Positions 8,831-16,878 of a DNA stretch of 64,000 bases are shown here, piece after piece. The position numbers and the translations under genes are program-made. Each line of letters begins with the position of its first letter. Position 1 is the first letter of the stretch. A model generated the notes under the pieces. The model worked only from the letters and a program-made list of their open reading frames with translations, was not told the origin of the DNA and searched no databases. Source of the stretch: Microbacterium ureisolvens (GTDB lineage: Bacteria > Actinomycetota > Actinomycetes > Actinomycetales > Microbacteriaceae); contig NZ_JADIJE010000014.1 in assembly GCF_015278315.1 (NCBI RefSeq), positions 1 to 64,000 of the forward strand. Reading direction: 5' to 3'.

Positions 8831-9891
8831 GCCTGCAGCGCCGTGCTGAGCGCCTCGATGTTCGCCTGCATCCACGAGATGTAAGTCTCCCCCTCCGGGA
8901 GCGTTTCCGAAAACGCGATCACCGGGATGCCGAGACCCTCCGCCTCGCCGACGATCTCCTGCGTCTCGGCGCCGCCGGTCTGAGTGTTCGTGATCACGAC
9001 GCTCACGCCGCCGTCGCGGACGAGGCCCAGCGACTCCAGCAGCGTCGCGGGAGCGACATCCTGTCCCTCCTCGACGGCCTCGCTGAACGCCTCCGGCGTC
9101 GCGTTCTCGAGGCCGGCCGCCGTCACGAGGTACACCGGCACGGGCTCGGTGACGAACACCTGCTCGCCGGCGTGCTCGGCCTCGATGTCGGCCAGCGACG
9201 CCTCGAGGCCCTCGACCTCGGCGGCGAACGCCGCGGCGTTGGCGGCGAAGGTCTCGGCGTCGTCGGGGCTCAGCCCGCCGAGCTCCTCCGCGATGGCCTC
9301 GGCCACGTGCGCGACCGTGTGCGGGTCGTACCAGACGTGCTCGTTGAAGCCGTCGACGTGCTCGTGGTCGCCATGGTCGTGGTCGTCCTCGGCGCGCTCG
9401 TCCGCCGAATCGGTCGCGGCGGCCTCGTCGTCGGCGTGCGCGTCGTCGGCGTGCGCGTCGTCGGCGTGCGCGTCGTCGGCGTGCGCGTCGTCGGCGTGCC
9501 CCTCGTTCTCGGGCCAGTCGTGGGAGTACTCGACGGCCGTGACCACGGCGGCATCGGTGCCGCTGGATTCGATGAGGCCGTCGATGAAGGCGTCGTAGCC
9601 GCCGCCGTTCTCGATGATGAGGTCGGCCTTCGACACCGACAGCTGATCGCGCGCGCTCGGCTCGAACGAGTGCGGGTCCTGAGACTCGTTCGCGACGATC
9701 GACGTCACCTCGACGAGGTCGCCGCCGACCTCCGAGGCGATCTGGCCGTACACGTTGGTCGAGGCGACGACCGAGATCCGTCCGTCACCCGCGTCGCCGC
9801 CGGCGGCCGGCGTGGCGGCACAACCGGCGAGGACGACGACGGATGCCGCCGCCAGGCCGAGCAGGGTCACGGAACGTCGCGGGGAGGTCAT
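8827..9891 (-). CDS. znuA: zinc ABC transporter substrate-binding lipoprotein ZnuA
   Basis: A 354-residue cluster A-I solute-binding protein. The N-terminus is a lipoprotein signal with lipobox VLAGC near residue 23, so it is anchored outside the membrane. Metal ligands expected for the family are visible: a His in DPHSFEPS, the NEHVWYDPHT segment, and a C-terminal acidic ligand region. Between the first two lies a long charged loop with five HADDA repeats followed by DHDHGDHEH, the His-rich loop characteristic of zinc-specific members. It is the first gene of znuACB. A Zur-box-like palindrome lies just upstream. Confidence 0.92.
   Translation of the reverse strand: MTSPRRSVTLLGLAAASVVVLAGCAATPAAGGDAGDGRISVVASTNVYGQIASEVGGDLVEVTSIVANESQDPHSFEPSARDQLSVSKADLIIENGGGYDAFIDGLIESSGTDAAVVTAVEYSHDWPENEGHADDAHADDAHADDAHADDAHADDEAAATDSADERAEDDHDHGDHEHVDGFNEHVWYDPHTVAHVAEAIAEELGGLSPDDAETFAANAAAFAAEVEGLEASLADIEAEHAGEQVFVTEPVPVYLVTAAGLENATPEAFSEAVEEGQDVAPATLLESLGLVRDGGVSVVITNTQTGGAETQEIVGEAEGLGIPVIAFSETLPEGETYISWMQANIEALSTALQA
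9425..9500. repeat. 15-bp tandem repeat in znuA (HADDA units)
   Basis: Five head-to-tail copies of a 15-base unit (GTCGTCGGCGTGCGC on the plus strand) encode the repeated pentapeptide HADDA in the metal-binding loop of ZnuA. The copies are almost identical at the DNA level, so copy number is likely to vary between strains by slippage or recombination, which would change the length of the His/Asp loop. Confidence 0.85.
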
Positions 9892-9909
9892 GCCTCGACT
9901 CTAACGCTA

Positions 9910-9926
9910 TTGATAATCGTTCTCAA
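9910..9926. promoter_or_regulatory. Zur-box-like palindrome upstream of znuA
   Basis: TTGATAATCGTTCTCAA is an imperfect 17-base palindrome (TTGA-AA--TT-TCAA around the centre) inside an AT-rich island. It starts 19 bases upstream of the znuA start codon. It resembles the actinobacterial Zur operator (TGAtAATNATTnTCA type) and sits where it would block the znuACB promoter. With zur in the same locus, it is probably the zinc-responsive operator. Confidence 0.75.
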
Positions 9927-10024
9927 ACTGAGCGTCAATCGCGTCCGGACCACCCGCTACCCGCCGGCCTCCACCGCGTCAACCCCGAAGGTGCGGAGCG
10001 GGTCGCGCGCCTACGGTGGCCGGC

Positions 10025-11527
10025 ATGACCGACCCGGTGTCCTCGGCGAACGCGCTGCCGTCGCGGCAGCTCGCCGTGACCTGGGGGATCCCCGACCGCT
10101 ACGGCGGTATGACGTCGGCCCTGCTGCACCGGTCGCGGCTGTTCGCCGCCGCCGGCGCCCGCGCCGACGTCGTCACGTTCGAGCCACGGCCCGACTACGC
10201 CGCGGTCCGCGCTCGGCTCGAGGAGCGCGGAGAGCTCGCGGGCGGGGTCGGACTCCGCAACATCTATGAGGACTTCCGGCACCGCGCCCACGAACCGCGG
10301 CCGGTCGACGTACTCCCGCAGCAGGCGGAGCGCCCGCCCGACGAGGTCGACGACACCGGCGCCGGTTCGGTCCACCGCTGGCTCGACGGCGCCGCGGTCG
10401 CGCGGGTCGAGCACCGCCGCGCCGACGGCAGCCTCGCCGTGCTGGAGCAGCGCCCGCACCCCGAGGCGCCCCATCGCGTCGTGACCTCGTTCGACGCCAC
10501 GGGGCGTACGACGGGCCAGTGGAGCAGTGTGCGGCACTTCCGGTTCGCGTGGCTCGACGAGCTCGTCGACGGGCATGAGGCGGTCGCGATCGTCGACAGC
10601 AAGACCGCCGCGGGCTGGATGCAGCACTACCGGCGGGCGCAGGTCACCCGGATCCACATGGTGCACGGCGCGCACCACGACTCCCAGGGCCGTCTCACCG
10701 CGTCGCGGCGCGACCTCTTCGAACATCTGGACCGGTGGGACGCCGTGGTCTTCCTCACCGAGCGGCAGCGGGCGGCGGCGGTCGCCGCCGTCGGCGACAG
10801 CGGCAATCTCGAGGTCGTTCCCAATGCGGTGAACACGCCGGAGTGGATGCCGCGCCTCCCGCCCGACCGCCTCCACGGCGTCATCGCGAGCCGGCTCAGC
10901 ACCCTCAAGCGCATCGACCACTCTCTCCAGGTGATCGCGCGCGTGCGCGACCTGGGCGTGCCGGTCACCGCGGAGATCGTCGGCGACGGGTCGCAGCGCA
11001 GCCGCCTCGAGGCCGAGGCGGCGCGGCTCGGCCTATCGGACGCCGTGACGTTCGCCGGCTACGTCCCGGACTGCGCTGAGCGCTTCACGCGCGGGTCATG
11101 GACCCTGCTCACCAGTCGCTCGGAGGGCACGTCGCTGGCGCTCCTGGAGGCGATGGGCACCGGCTGCGTGCCCGTCGCCTACGACATCGCGTACGGACCC
11201 GCCGAGGTGATCCGTGACGCGCGCTCGGGCTACCTCGTGGCCGACGGCGACATCGCGGCCGCCGCGGCGGCGCTCACCTCGCTGTGCGTGCTCCCCGACG
11301 ACCGTCTCGCCGCGATGCGGCGCAGCGCCCGCCACACCGCGCAGGCCTACAGCGAGGAGGCGGTGCGGGACCGCTGGAGCGAGGTGCAGGAGGCCGCCGT
11401 GCGGCGGCACGCCGAGCGGCGCCGGCGCGAAGCCGGATCGCTGCTGCGCCGGGCGGTCGGACGCGCGCTGCGGGTCAGTCGAGCAGCAGCGCAGGCTCTT
11501 CGAGGATCGACGCCACATCCGCGATGA
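10025..11527 (+). CDS. GT4-family glycosyltransferase
   Basis: A 500-residue GT-B glycosyltransferase. The N-terminal half has the acceptor-domain glycine loop WGIPDRYGGMTSALLHRS near residue 20. The C-terminal half has the GT4 donor site IASRLSTLKRIDHSLQVIARV near residue 290, the GDGSQRSRLE loop, and the EX7E-like SEGTSLALLEAMGTG near residue 370. The whole resembles poly(glycerol-phosphate) alpha-glucosyltransferases (TagE/TarM-like), so modification of teichoic acid or another wall polymer is plausible but inferred. ATG at 10025 is chosen over GTG at 10016, although neither has a strong ribosome site. The last 53 bases overlap the convergent E2 gene. Confidence 0.8.
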   Translation: MTDPVSSANALPSRQLAVTWGIPDRYGGMTSALLHRSRLFAAAGARADVVTFEPRPDYAAVRARLEERGELAGGVGLRNIYEDFRHRAHEPRPVDVLPQQAERPPDEVDDTGAGSVHRWLDGAAVARVEHRRADGSLAVLEQRPHPEAPHRVVTSFDATGRTTGQWSSVRHFRFAWLDELVDGHEAVAIVDSKTAAGWMQHYRRAQVTRIHMVHGAHHDSQGRLTASRRDLFEHLDRWDAVVFLTERQRAAAVAAVGDSGNLEVVPNAVNTPEWMPRLPPDRLHGVIASRLSTLKRIDHSLQVIARVRDLGVPVTAEIVGDGSQRSRLEAEAARLGLSDAVTFAGYVPDCAERFTRGSWTLLTSRSEGTSLALLEAMGTGCVPVAYDIAYGPAEVIRDARSGYLVADGDIAAAAAALTSLCVLPDDRLAAMRRSARHTAQAYSEEAVRDRWSEVQEAAVRRHAERRRREAGSLLRRAVGRALRVSRAAAQALRGSTPHPR

Positions 11528-12839
11528 ACCGCGACATGCCGTCGCCGTCGACGACCCGGTGGTCGAAGGACCCCGCGACGGTCGTCACCCAGCGGGGGCG
11601 CACCTCGCCGTCGACGACCCAGGGCTTCTGACGGATCGTGCCGAGCGCGACGATGCCCGCCTCGCCCGGGTTGATGATGGGCGTGCCCGCGTCCATCCCG
11701 AACACCCCGATGTTGGTGATGGTGATCGTGCCGCCGTGCTGGTCGGCCGGGGTCGTCTTGCCCTCGCGGGCCGTGAGCGTCAGCTTCTCCAGCGCACGCG
11801 CGAGGTCGCGCATCGAGAGGTCCTGCGCGTCCTTGATGTTGGGCACCAGCAGTCCGCGCGGGGTCGCCGCGGCGATGCCCAGGTTGACGTAGCGCCGCAC
11901 GCGGATCTGTGCGCCGCCCTCGGCATCCACCCACGCGGCGTTCACCATGGGCGTGCGCCGGGCGGCCCAGATGACGGCGCGGGCCATGATCAAAAGCGGC
12001 GAGACCTTGATGTCGGCGAAGTCGGGCGATGCCTTGAGCCGCTTGACGAGCTCCATCGTGCGGCTCGCGTCCACGTCGGTCCAGACCGAGACGTGGGGCG
12101 CCGAGTACGCGGACTGCACCATCGCGGACGAGGTCGCCTTGCGCACGCCCTTGACCGCGATCGTCTCCTCGCGGCCGGCCGCGTCGGGAGCCGGGGTGGA
12201 GGGTGCGACGGTCACCCGCCCCGGCGCGGGCGCGGGTGCGGAGACCGGGATGGTCTCCTCGCGCACATCGCCCCACTCGGGCGTCTCGATGTTGCGGAAC
12301 ACGCTCGCCTGCGACGCGTGACGCACCACGTCGTCGCGGGTCACCTCGCCGGCCGGCCCGCTGGGGGTGACGGCGGCGAGCTCGACCCCGAGGTCGCGCG
12401 CGAGCTTGCGGATCGGGGGCTTCGCGATCACGCCGACGGATGCCGCGACCCGCTCCTCGGCCGGCACCGCGGGCTTGCGGCGCCGCGACTGGACGTGGCC
12501 GCCCGTGCCGTAGCCCACGAGCACCGCGCCCTCTCCCGCGGCTTCGGCGGGTTCGCCGTGCTCGGACTGTCCGACGGTCGCCGGGGATGCGGCATCCGTC
12601 TCCGACGCGATCGTGATGATCGCCGCACCGACGTCCACCGTGTCGCCCTCGGCGGCCAGCAGTTCGCCGACGGTGCCCGCGAAGGGCGAAGGCAGCTCGA
12701 CGAGCGACTTGGCGGTCTCGATCTCTACGAGCACGTCGTTCACGGCGACGGGGTCGCCAGGGCCGACCCGCCACTGGACGATCTCGGCCTCGGTGAGTCC
12801 TTCTCCGACATCGGGGAGGACGAAGGTCTGCGTGCTCAT
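11475..12839 (-). CDS. 2-oxoacid dehydrogenase E2 (dihydrolipoamide acyltransferase)
   Basis: A 454-residue E2 subunit with all three expected parts. The N-terminal lipoyl domain has the lipoylated lysine in EIETAKSL near residue 43. The peripheral subunit-binding domain (PPIRKLARDLGVELAAV) lies near residue 140. The C-terminal catalytic acyltransferase carries the active site SFDHRVVDGDGM near the end. A single lipoyl domain and the adjacent separate E1alpha and E1beta genes favour a branched-chain 2-oxoacid dehydrogenase rather than the AceE-type pyruvate complex of actinobacteria. An ATG at 12905 is open but would prepend 22 non-conserved residues. MSTQTFVLPDVGEG is the canonical start. 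Confidence 0.9.
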   Translation of the reverse strand: MSTQTFVLPDVGEGLTEAEIVQWRVGPGDPVAVNDVLVEIETAKSLVELPSPFAGTVGELLAAEGDTVDVGAAIITIASETDAASPATVGQSEHGEPAEAAGEGAVLVGYGTGGHVQSRRRKPAVPAEERVAASVGVIAKPPIRKLARDLGVELAAVTPSGPAGEVTRDDVVRHASQASVFRNIETPEWGDVREETIPVSAPAPAPGRVTVAPSTPAPDAAGREETIAVKGVRKATSSAMVQSAYSAPHVSVWTDVDASRTMELVKRLKASPDFADIKVSPLLIMARAVIWAARRTPMVNAAWVDAEGGAQIRVRRYVNLGIAAATPRGLLVPNIKDAQDLSMRDLARALEKLTLTAREGKTTPADQHGGTITITNIGVFGMDAGTPIINPGEAGIVALGTIRQKPWVVDGEVRPRWVTTVAGSFDHRVVDGDGMSRFIADVASILEEPALLLD

Positions 12840-12952
12840 GGGTGTCCTAACGGATAGCGCCCTTTTCGCGAGAGTACAGCTGGTCGCCGAGAGGGAGGGA
12901 AGCAACCCGCATCTCGTCCACCAGGTGTTCTCTCGCGGGTGAAGGGAGGGGG

Positions 12953-13990
12953 TCAGTAGGCCAGGGAACGGTCGACGGCCTCGAGGATGCGGTCGGCATC
13001 CGGGAGGTACGCGCCCTCGAGCTTGGCGGCGGGGAACGGGGTGTCGAAGCCCGACACGCGCAGCACGGGCGCCTCGAGCGCGTAGAAGGCGCGCTCCATG
13101 ACGGTCGCGGCGACCTCGGAGCCGAGCGACGTGAAGCCCGGCGCCTCCTGCGCGTAGACCATGCGGCCGGTACGGCGCACCGAGTCGAGGATCGGGCCGT
13201 AGTCCACGGGCGAGAGCGAGCGCAGGTCGATGACCTCGATGCTCGTGCCCTCGGACTCGGCGAGCGCCGCGGCCTGCAGCATCGTCGTCACCATCGCGCC
13301 GTGACCGACGAGGGTGACGTCGGTGCCCCGGCGCACGACGCGCGACGCGTGCAGCGGCAGGGCTCGCGCCGACGTGTCGACCTCGCCCTTCTGCCAGTAC
13401 TTGCTCTTGGGCTCCAGGAAGACGACGGGGTCGGCCGAGGCGATCGCGTCCTGGATCATCCAGTAGCCGTCGTTCGGCGTCGACGGGCTCACGACCCGCA
13501 GGCCCGCCGTGTGCGTGAAGTACGCCTCGGGGCTCTCCTGGTGGTGCTCGACCGCCCCGATGTGCCCGCCATAGGGGATGCGGATGACGACGGGCATCGA
13601 GAGCGCACCCTCGTGGCGGTTGGTGAGCTTCGCGAGCTGCGTCGTGATCTGGTCGAAGGCGGGGAAGACGAACCCGTCGAACTGGATCTCGACGACGGGC
13701 CGGAAGCCGGCCATCGCCAGGCCGATCGCGGTGCCGACGAGCCCGGACTCCGCGAGCGGGGTGTCGAGCACGCGCTGCTCGCCGAACTCGGCCTGCAGCC
13801 CCTCGGTCACGCGGAAGACGCCGCCGAGCTTGCCGATGTCCTCTCCCATCAGCAGCACGCGGTCGCTGCCGGCGAGCGCGGCGCGCAGTCCCGCGTTGAT
13901 GGCGCGGCTGAACGGCATGGTGCGGACGGCGGATGCCTCGGCCGCCGCCGCCGACTCCACCACGGTCTCCTGAGCCTGACGAAGGGTCAC
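12953..13990 (-). CDS. 2-oxoacid dehydrogenase E1 component, beta subunit
   Basis: A 345-residue transketolase-like beta subunit of an alpha2beta2 E1 decarboxylase. The conserved N-terminal block MGEDIGKLGGVFRVTEGLQ near residue 48, the PLAESGLVGTAIGLAMAG block near residue 78, and EIQFDGFVFPAFDQI match BkdB/PdhB proteins. It pairs with the alpha subunit to bind thiamine diphosphate and acylate the lipoyl arm of E2. The ATG at 13990 overlaps the alpha-subunit stop as ATGA. About 110 bases separate it from E2, so E2 may have an internal promoter. Confidence 0.9.
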   Translation of the reverse strand: MTLRQAQETVVESAAAAEASAVRTMPFSRAINAGLRAALAGSDRVLLMGEDIGKLGGVFRVTEGLQAEFGEQRVLDTPLAESGLVGTAIGLAMAGFRPVVEIQFDGFVFPAFDQITTQLAKLTNRHEGALSMPVVIRIPYGGHIGAVEHHQESPEAYFTHTAGLRVVSPSTPNDGYWMIQDAIASADPVVFLEPKSKYWQKGEVDTSARALPLHASRVVRRGTDVTLVGHGAMVTTMLQAAALAESEGTSIEVIDLRSLSPVDYGPILDSVRRTGRMVYAQEAPGFTSLGSEVAATVMERAFYALEAPVLRVSGFDTPFPAAKLEGAYLPDADRILEAVDRSLAY

Positions 13991-15168
13991 GACGCGCCTC
14001 CTTCGAAGGATGCCTCGTAGTCGGCGAGCCAGCGCCGCTGCTCCTCGATCAGCGGGTGCGGCTCGGAGTAGACGTGCGCGAACATCGAGTCCGCCTCGAG
14101 CCCGCCCAGGGCGTTGGTGCGCGTGCGCACATCGTCGGCGAGCGACTGAGCCTCGGCGTCGACATCCGCGAAGAACGCCTCGCTCGCGCCCTTGGCCTCA
14201 AGGAACGCCCGCATCCGGGCGATCGGGTCGCGACGCCGCCACGACTCCTCCTCGTCCTGCGTGCGGTACTTCGTGGGGTCGTCGCTCGTGGTGTGCGCGC
14301 CGAGGCGGTAGGTCATCGCCTCGATCGCCTGCGGTCCTCCGCCGGCACGCGCCTCGTCGAGTGCGGTGCGCGTCACGGCCCAGCTCGCGAGCACGTCGTT
14401 GCCGTCGATCAGCGTGCTCGGCATCCCGTAACCGGCGCCGCGCTTGTGCAGCGGCGAGCGCGACTGCGTCGCGACGGGGACCGAGATCGCCCACTGGTTG
14501 TTCTGGAGGAAGAACACCTCGGGCGTGCGGTAGCTGCCCGCGAAGACCATCGCCTCGTGCACGTCGCCCTGACTCGACGCGCCGTCGCCGTAGTAGACCA
14601 CCACCGCCTCGTCGCGCTCGAGGTCGCCGGTGCCGCAGCGGCCGTCGAAGACGAGGCCCATCCCGAACCCGGTCGCGTGCAGGGTCTGCGACCCGAGCAC
14701 GAGCGTGTAGATGTGCGTGTTGCCGTTCTTGGGATCGGTCGGGTCCCACCCGCCGTGGGTGAGGCCGCGCATCACGCGGATGATGTCGATCGGGTCGACG
14801 CCGCGGATCTTGGTCACCACGTGCTCGCGGTAGGACGGGAAGAGGTGGTCCTGCGGGCGCGCTGCGCGGGCCGAGCCCACCTGGGCCGCCTCCTGTCCGT
14901 AGCTCGGCGGCCACAGGGCGAGCTGCCCCTGCCGCTGCAGGTTGGTCGCCTGCACGTCGAACGCCCGGATGACCGCCATGTCGCGGTAGAAGGTCTCCAG
15001 CTCGGCGTCACCGAGCGCGTCGACGGCGGCGCGATAGCGCTCGGCGGCCGGCGTCGGCGAGAACGAGCCGTCCGCCTCCAGGAAGCGGACGAGCGCGGGG
15101 TCTTCGGGGGACAAAGGCTGCGAGGGTGCCGTGGCGCCGGTCGTCACCGAGTCTTCAGGCGGGGTCAC
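13987..15168 (-). CDS. 2-oxoacid dehydrogenase E1 component, alpha subunit
   Basis: A 393-residue E1alpha. The thiamine diphosphate motif GDGASSQGDVHEA followed by the distal NNQWA is near residues 195-225, and the phosphorylation-loop-like YRLGAHTTSDDPTKYR near residue 295 is typical of branched-chain oxoacid dehydrogenases. It decarboxylates a 2-oxoacid (probably from Val, Leu or Ile) together with E1beta. It starts at a GTG that overlaps the hisC stop by four bases (GTGA). A long low-complexity N-terminus (about 40 residues) precedes the conserved region. Confidence 0.9.
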   Translation of the reverse strand: MTPPEDSVTTGATAPSQPLSPEDPALVRFLEADGSFSPTPAAERYRAAVDALGDAELETFYRDMAVIRAFDVQATNLQRQGQLALWPPSYGQEAAQVGSARAARPQDHLFPSYREHVVTKIRGVDPIDIIRVMRGLTHGGWDPTDPKNGNTHIYTLVLGSQTLHATGFGMGLVFDGRCGTGDLERDEAVVVYYGDGASSQGDVHEAMVFAGSYRTPEVFFLQNNQWAISVPVATQSRSPLHKRGAGYGMPSTLIDGNDVLASWAVTRTALDEARAGGGPQAIEAMTYRLGAHTTSDDPTKYRTQDEEESWRRRDPIARMRAFLEAKGASEAFFADVDAEAQSLADDVRTRTNALGGLEADSMFAHVYSEPHPLIEEQRRWLADYEASFEGGAS

Positions 15169-16286
15169 CGTTCTACGCTAGCCCGCGCCCCCGCGTGGCC
15201 TTCCGGGAGGTTCTTCACAACGGATGCCGCGATCCCTAGGACCTTGTCCACAGATTCCTCCTCGCCGACCGAGATCCGGATGCCGTCGCCCGCGAACGGA
15301 CGGACGATGAGCCCCGCCTCTTCGAACGCCGTGGCGAAGGCGGCGGTCTCTTCTCCCGCCGGGAGCCACACGAAGTTGCCCTGTGCGGCGGGGACGTTCC
15401 ATCCGGCCTCACGGAGCCCGTCGGCGAGGCGGTCGCGCCGGTCCGCGATGACCCGCACCCGCTCGAGCAGCTCCTCCTCGGCGTCCAGGCTCGCCAGCGC
15501 GGCCTCCTCGCCGTGCGCCGTGACCGACAGCGGGATCGCGGTGCTGCGGGCCGCGTCGAGGACGCGCGGGTGACCGACGGCGTAGCCCACGCGCAGCGCC
15601 GCGAGACCGTACGCCTTCGAGAAGGTGCGGAGGACGACGACATTGGGGTGGCCCTGGCCGCCGAGGACGCGCATGCCGTCGACGGAGTCGGGGTCGGTGA
15701 CGAACTCGGCATAGGCCTCATCGAGGATGACGAGCACGTCGGCCGGCACCTTCTCGACGAACGCATCGAACTCGGCCTGCGTGACGATCGGACCGGTCGG
15801 GTTGTTGGGGCTGCACACGATGATCGCTCGCGTGCGGTCGGTGATGGCGGCGGCCATGGCGTCGAGATCGTGACGGGCGCCCTCGGCGAGCGGCACCTGC
15901 ACCGCGGTCGCGCCGGCGACGACGGCCAGCCACGGGTAGGCCTCGAACGAGCGCCACGCGTAGATCACCTCGTCGCCCGGGCCGGAGGTCGCGAGCACGA
16001 GCTGGGCGAGGATCGAGACGCTGCCGGCACCGATGTGGATCGAGTCGGCGCCGACGCCGAACCGCTCGGCCAGGCGCTTGCGCAGGCGGGCGGCCGTGGC
16101 GTCCGGATAACGGTTGAGTGCCGTCGAGTGCTGCACGCGCTCCAGCACGCCCGGCAGCGGGTCGAACGGGTTCTCGTTGCTCGACAGCTTGAACGCCTCG
16201 GCGCCGGCCTGCCGCCCCTGCTTGTACGGCGGCAGCGCGGCGACCTCGGGGCGCACGCGGACGGGGATCTCGGGAGCGTCGGTCAC
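15165..16286 (-). CDS. hisC: histidinol-phosphate aminotransferase-like enzyme (HisC/Pat)
   Basis: A 373-residue class I/II fold PLP aminotransferase. The substrate-binding SSNENPFDP near residue 37, NNPTGPIV near residue 160, and the PLP lysine in RTFSKAYGLAALRVGY near residue 230 match the HisC family. Actinobacteria also use close relatives as aromatic aminotransferases (Pat), and this copy is outside a his operon. It is translationally coupled to a 2-oxoacid dehydrogenase, so aromatic or branched-chain amino acid transamination is a serious alternative. The family is certain; the substrate is not. Confidence 0.8.
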   Translation of the reverse strand: MTDAPEIPVRVRPEVAALPPYKQGRQAGAEAFKLSSNENPFDPLPGVLERVQHSTALNRYPDATAARLRKRLAERFGVGADSIHIGAGSVSILAQLVLATSGPGDEVIYAWRSFEAYPWLAVVAGATAVQVPLAEGARHDLDAMAAAITDRTRAIIVCSPNNPTGPIVTQAEFDAFVEKVPADVLVILDEAYAEFVTDPDSVDGMRVLGGQGHPNVVVLRTFSKAYGLAALRVGYAVGHPRVLDAARSTAIPLSVTAHGEEAALASLDAEEELLERVRVIADRRDRLADGLREAGWNVPAAQGNFVWLPAGEETAAFATAFEEAGLIVRPFAGDGIRISVGEEESVDKVLGIAASVVKNLPEGHAGARASVER

Positions 16287-16487
16287 GCCCCGAGTCTACG
16301 AGCGGGGGCTCCGGTGCGCCTCCCACGTCGGGGCCGCGGTCTCGAGATCCGCGAGCCCCTTCCACGCCGGCGACGAGGGCGAAACCTTCATCCGTGGTCA
16401 TCTCGTGGCGGAAGCCGTCGATCCAGGAGAACGCGACGGTGAGCTTCCTACCGTTCGTGAGCGGGGCCGTGGAAGACTGAGCCCACT

Positions 16488-16877
16488 ATGGGCTTCCTCA
16501 TCCGTGTGGTCATCAACGCGTTCGCGATCTGGGTCGTCACCCTGATCCCCGCGCTCCAGGTCTCCGTGATCCCCTTCCCGCCCGGCGACACGCTCCAGCT
16601 CCTGCTCACGCTGCTGATCGTCGCGGCGATCTTCGCAATCGTGAACACGGTGATCGGCACCGTCATCAAGGTGCTCGCCTTCCCGCTCTACATCCTCACG
16701 CTCGGCCTCATCGGCCTCCTCATCAATGCCTTCCTGCTCTGGCTCACCGCATGGTTCACGAGCTTCTGGAACTGGGGCCTGCGCGTCGAGGACTTCTGGT
16801 GGGGCGTGGTCGCGGCCGTCATCATCACGCTGATCAACTGGATCTTCGGCATCATCCTGCGCCCCCGCAAGGACTGA
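16488..16877 (+). CDS. YvlD/DUF360-type membrane protein (annotated as 'phage holin family')
   Basis: A 129-residue protein made almost wholly of four hydrophobic helices (residues 3-22, 30-58, 62-88, 100-122) with a short basic tail (RPRKD). This is the size and pattern of the mycobacterial four-helix holin superfamily IV/YvlD group, chromosomal membrane proteins with no demonstrated lytic role. There is no endolysin or other phage gene nearby, so a phage origin is unlikely. The ATG at 16488 is within an adequate context. Its stop lies two bases from the stop of the convergent hydrolase. Confidence 0.75.
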   Translation: MGFLIRVVINAFAIWVVTLIPALQVSVIPFPPGDTLQLLLTLLIVAAIFAIVNTVIGTVIKVLAFPLYILTLGLIGLLINAFLLWLTAWFTSFWNWGLRVEDFWWGVVAAVIITLINWIFGIILRPRKD

Positions 16878-16878
16878 T

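Noticed and set aside
9425..9500. CRISPR array
   Set aside because: The copies are contiguous with no spacers and encode a repeat in znuA.
16488..16877. Prophage holin
   Set aside because: The protein matches chromosomal four-helix membrane proteins and has no phage neighbours.
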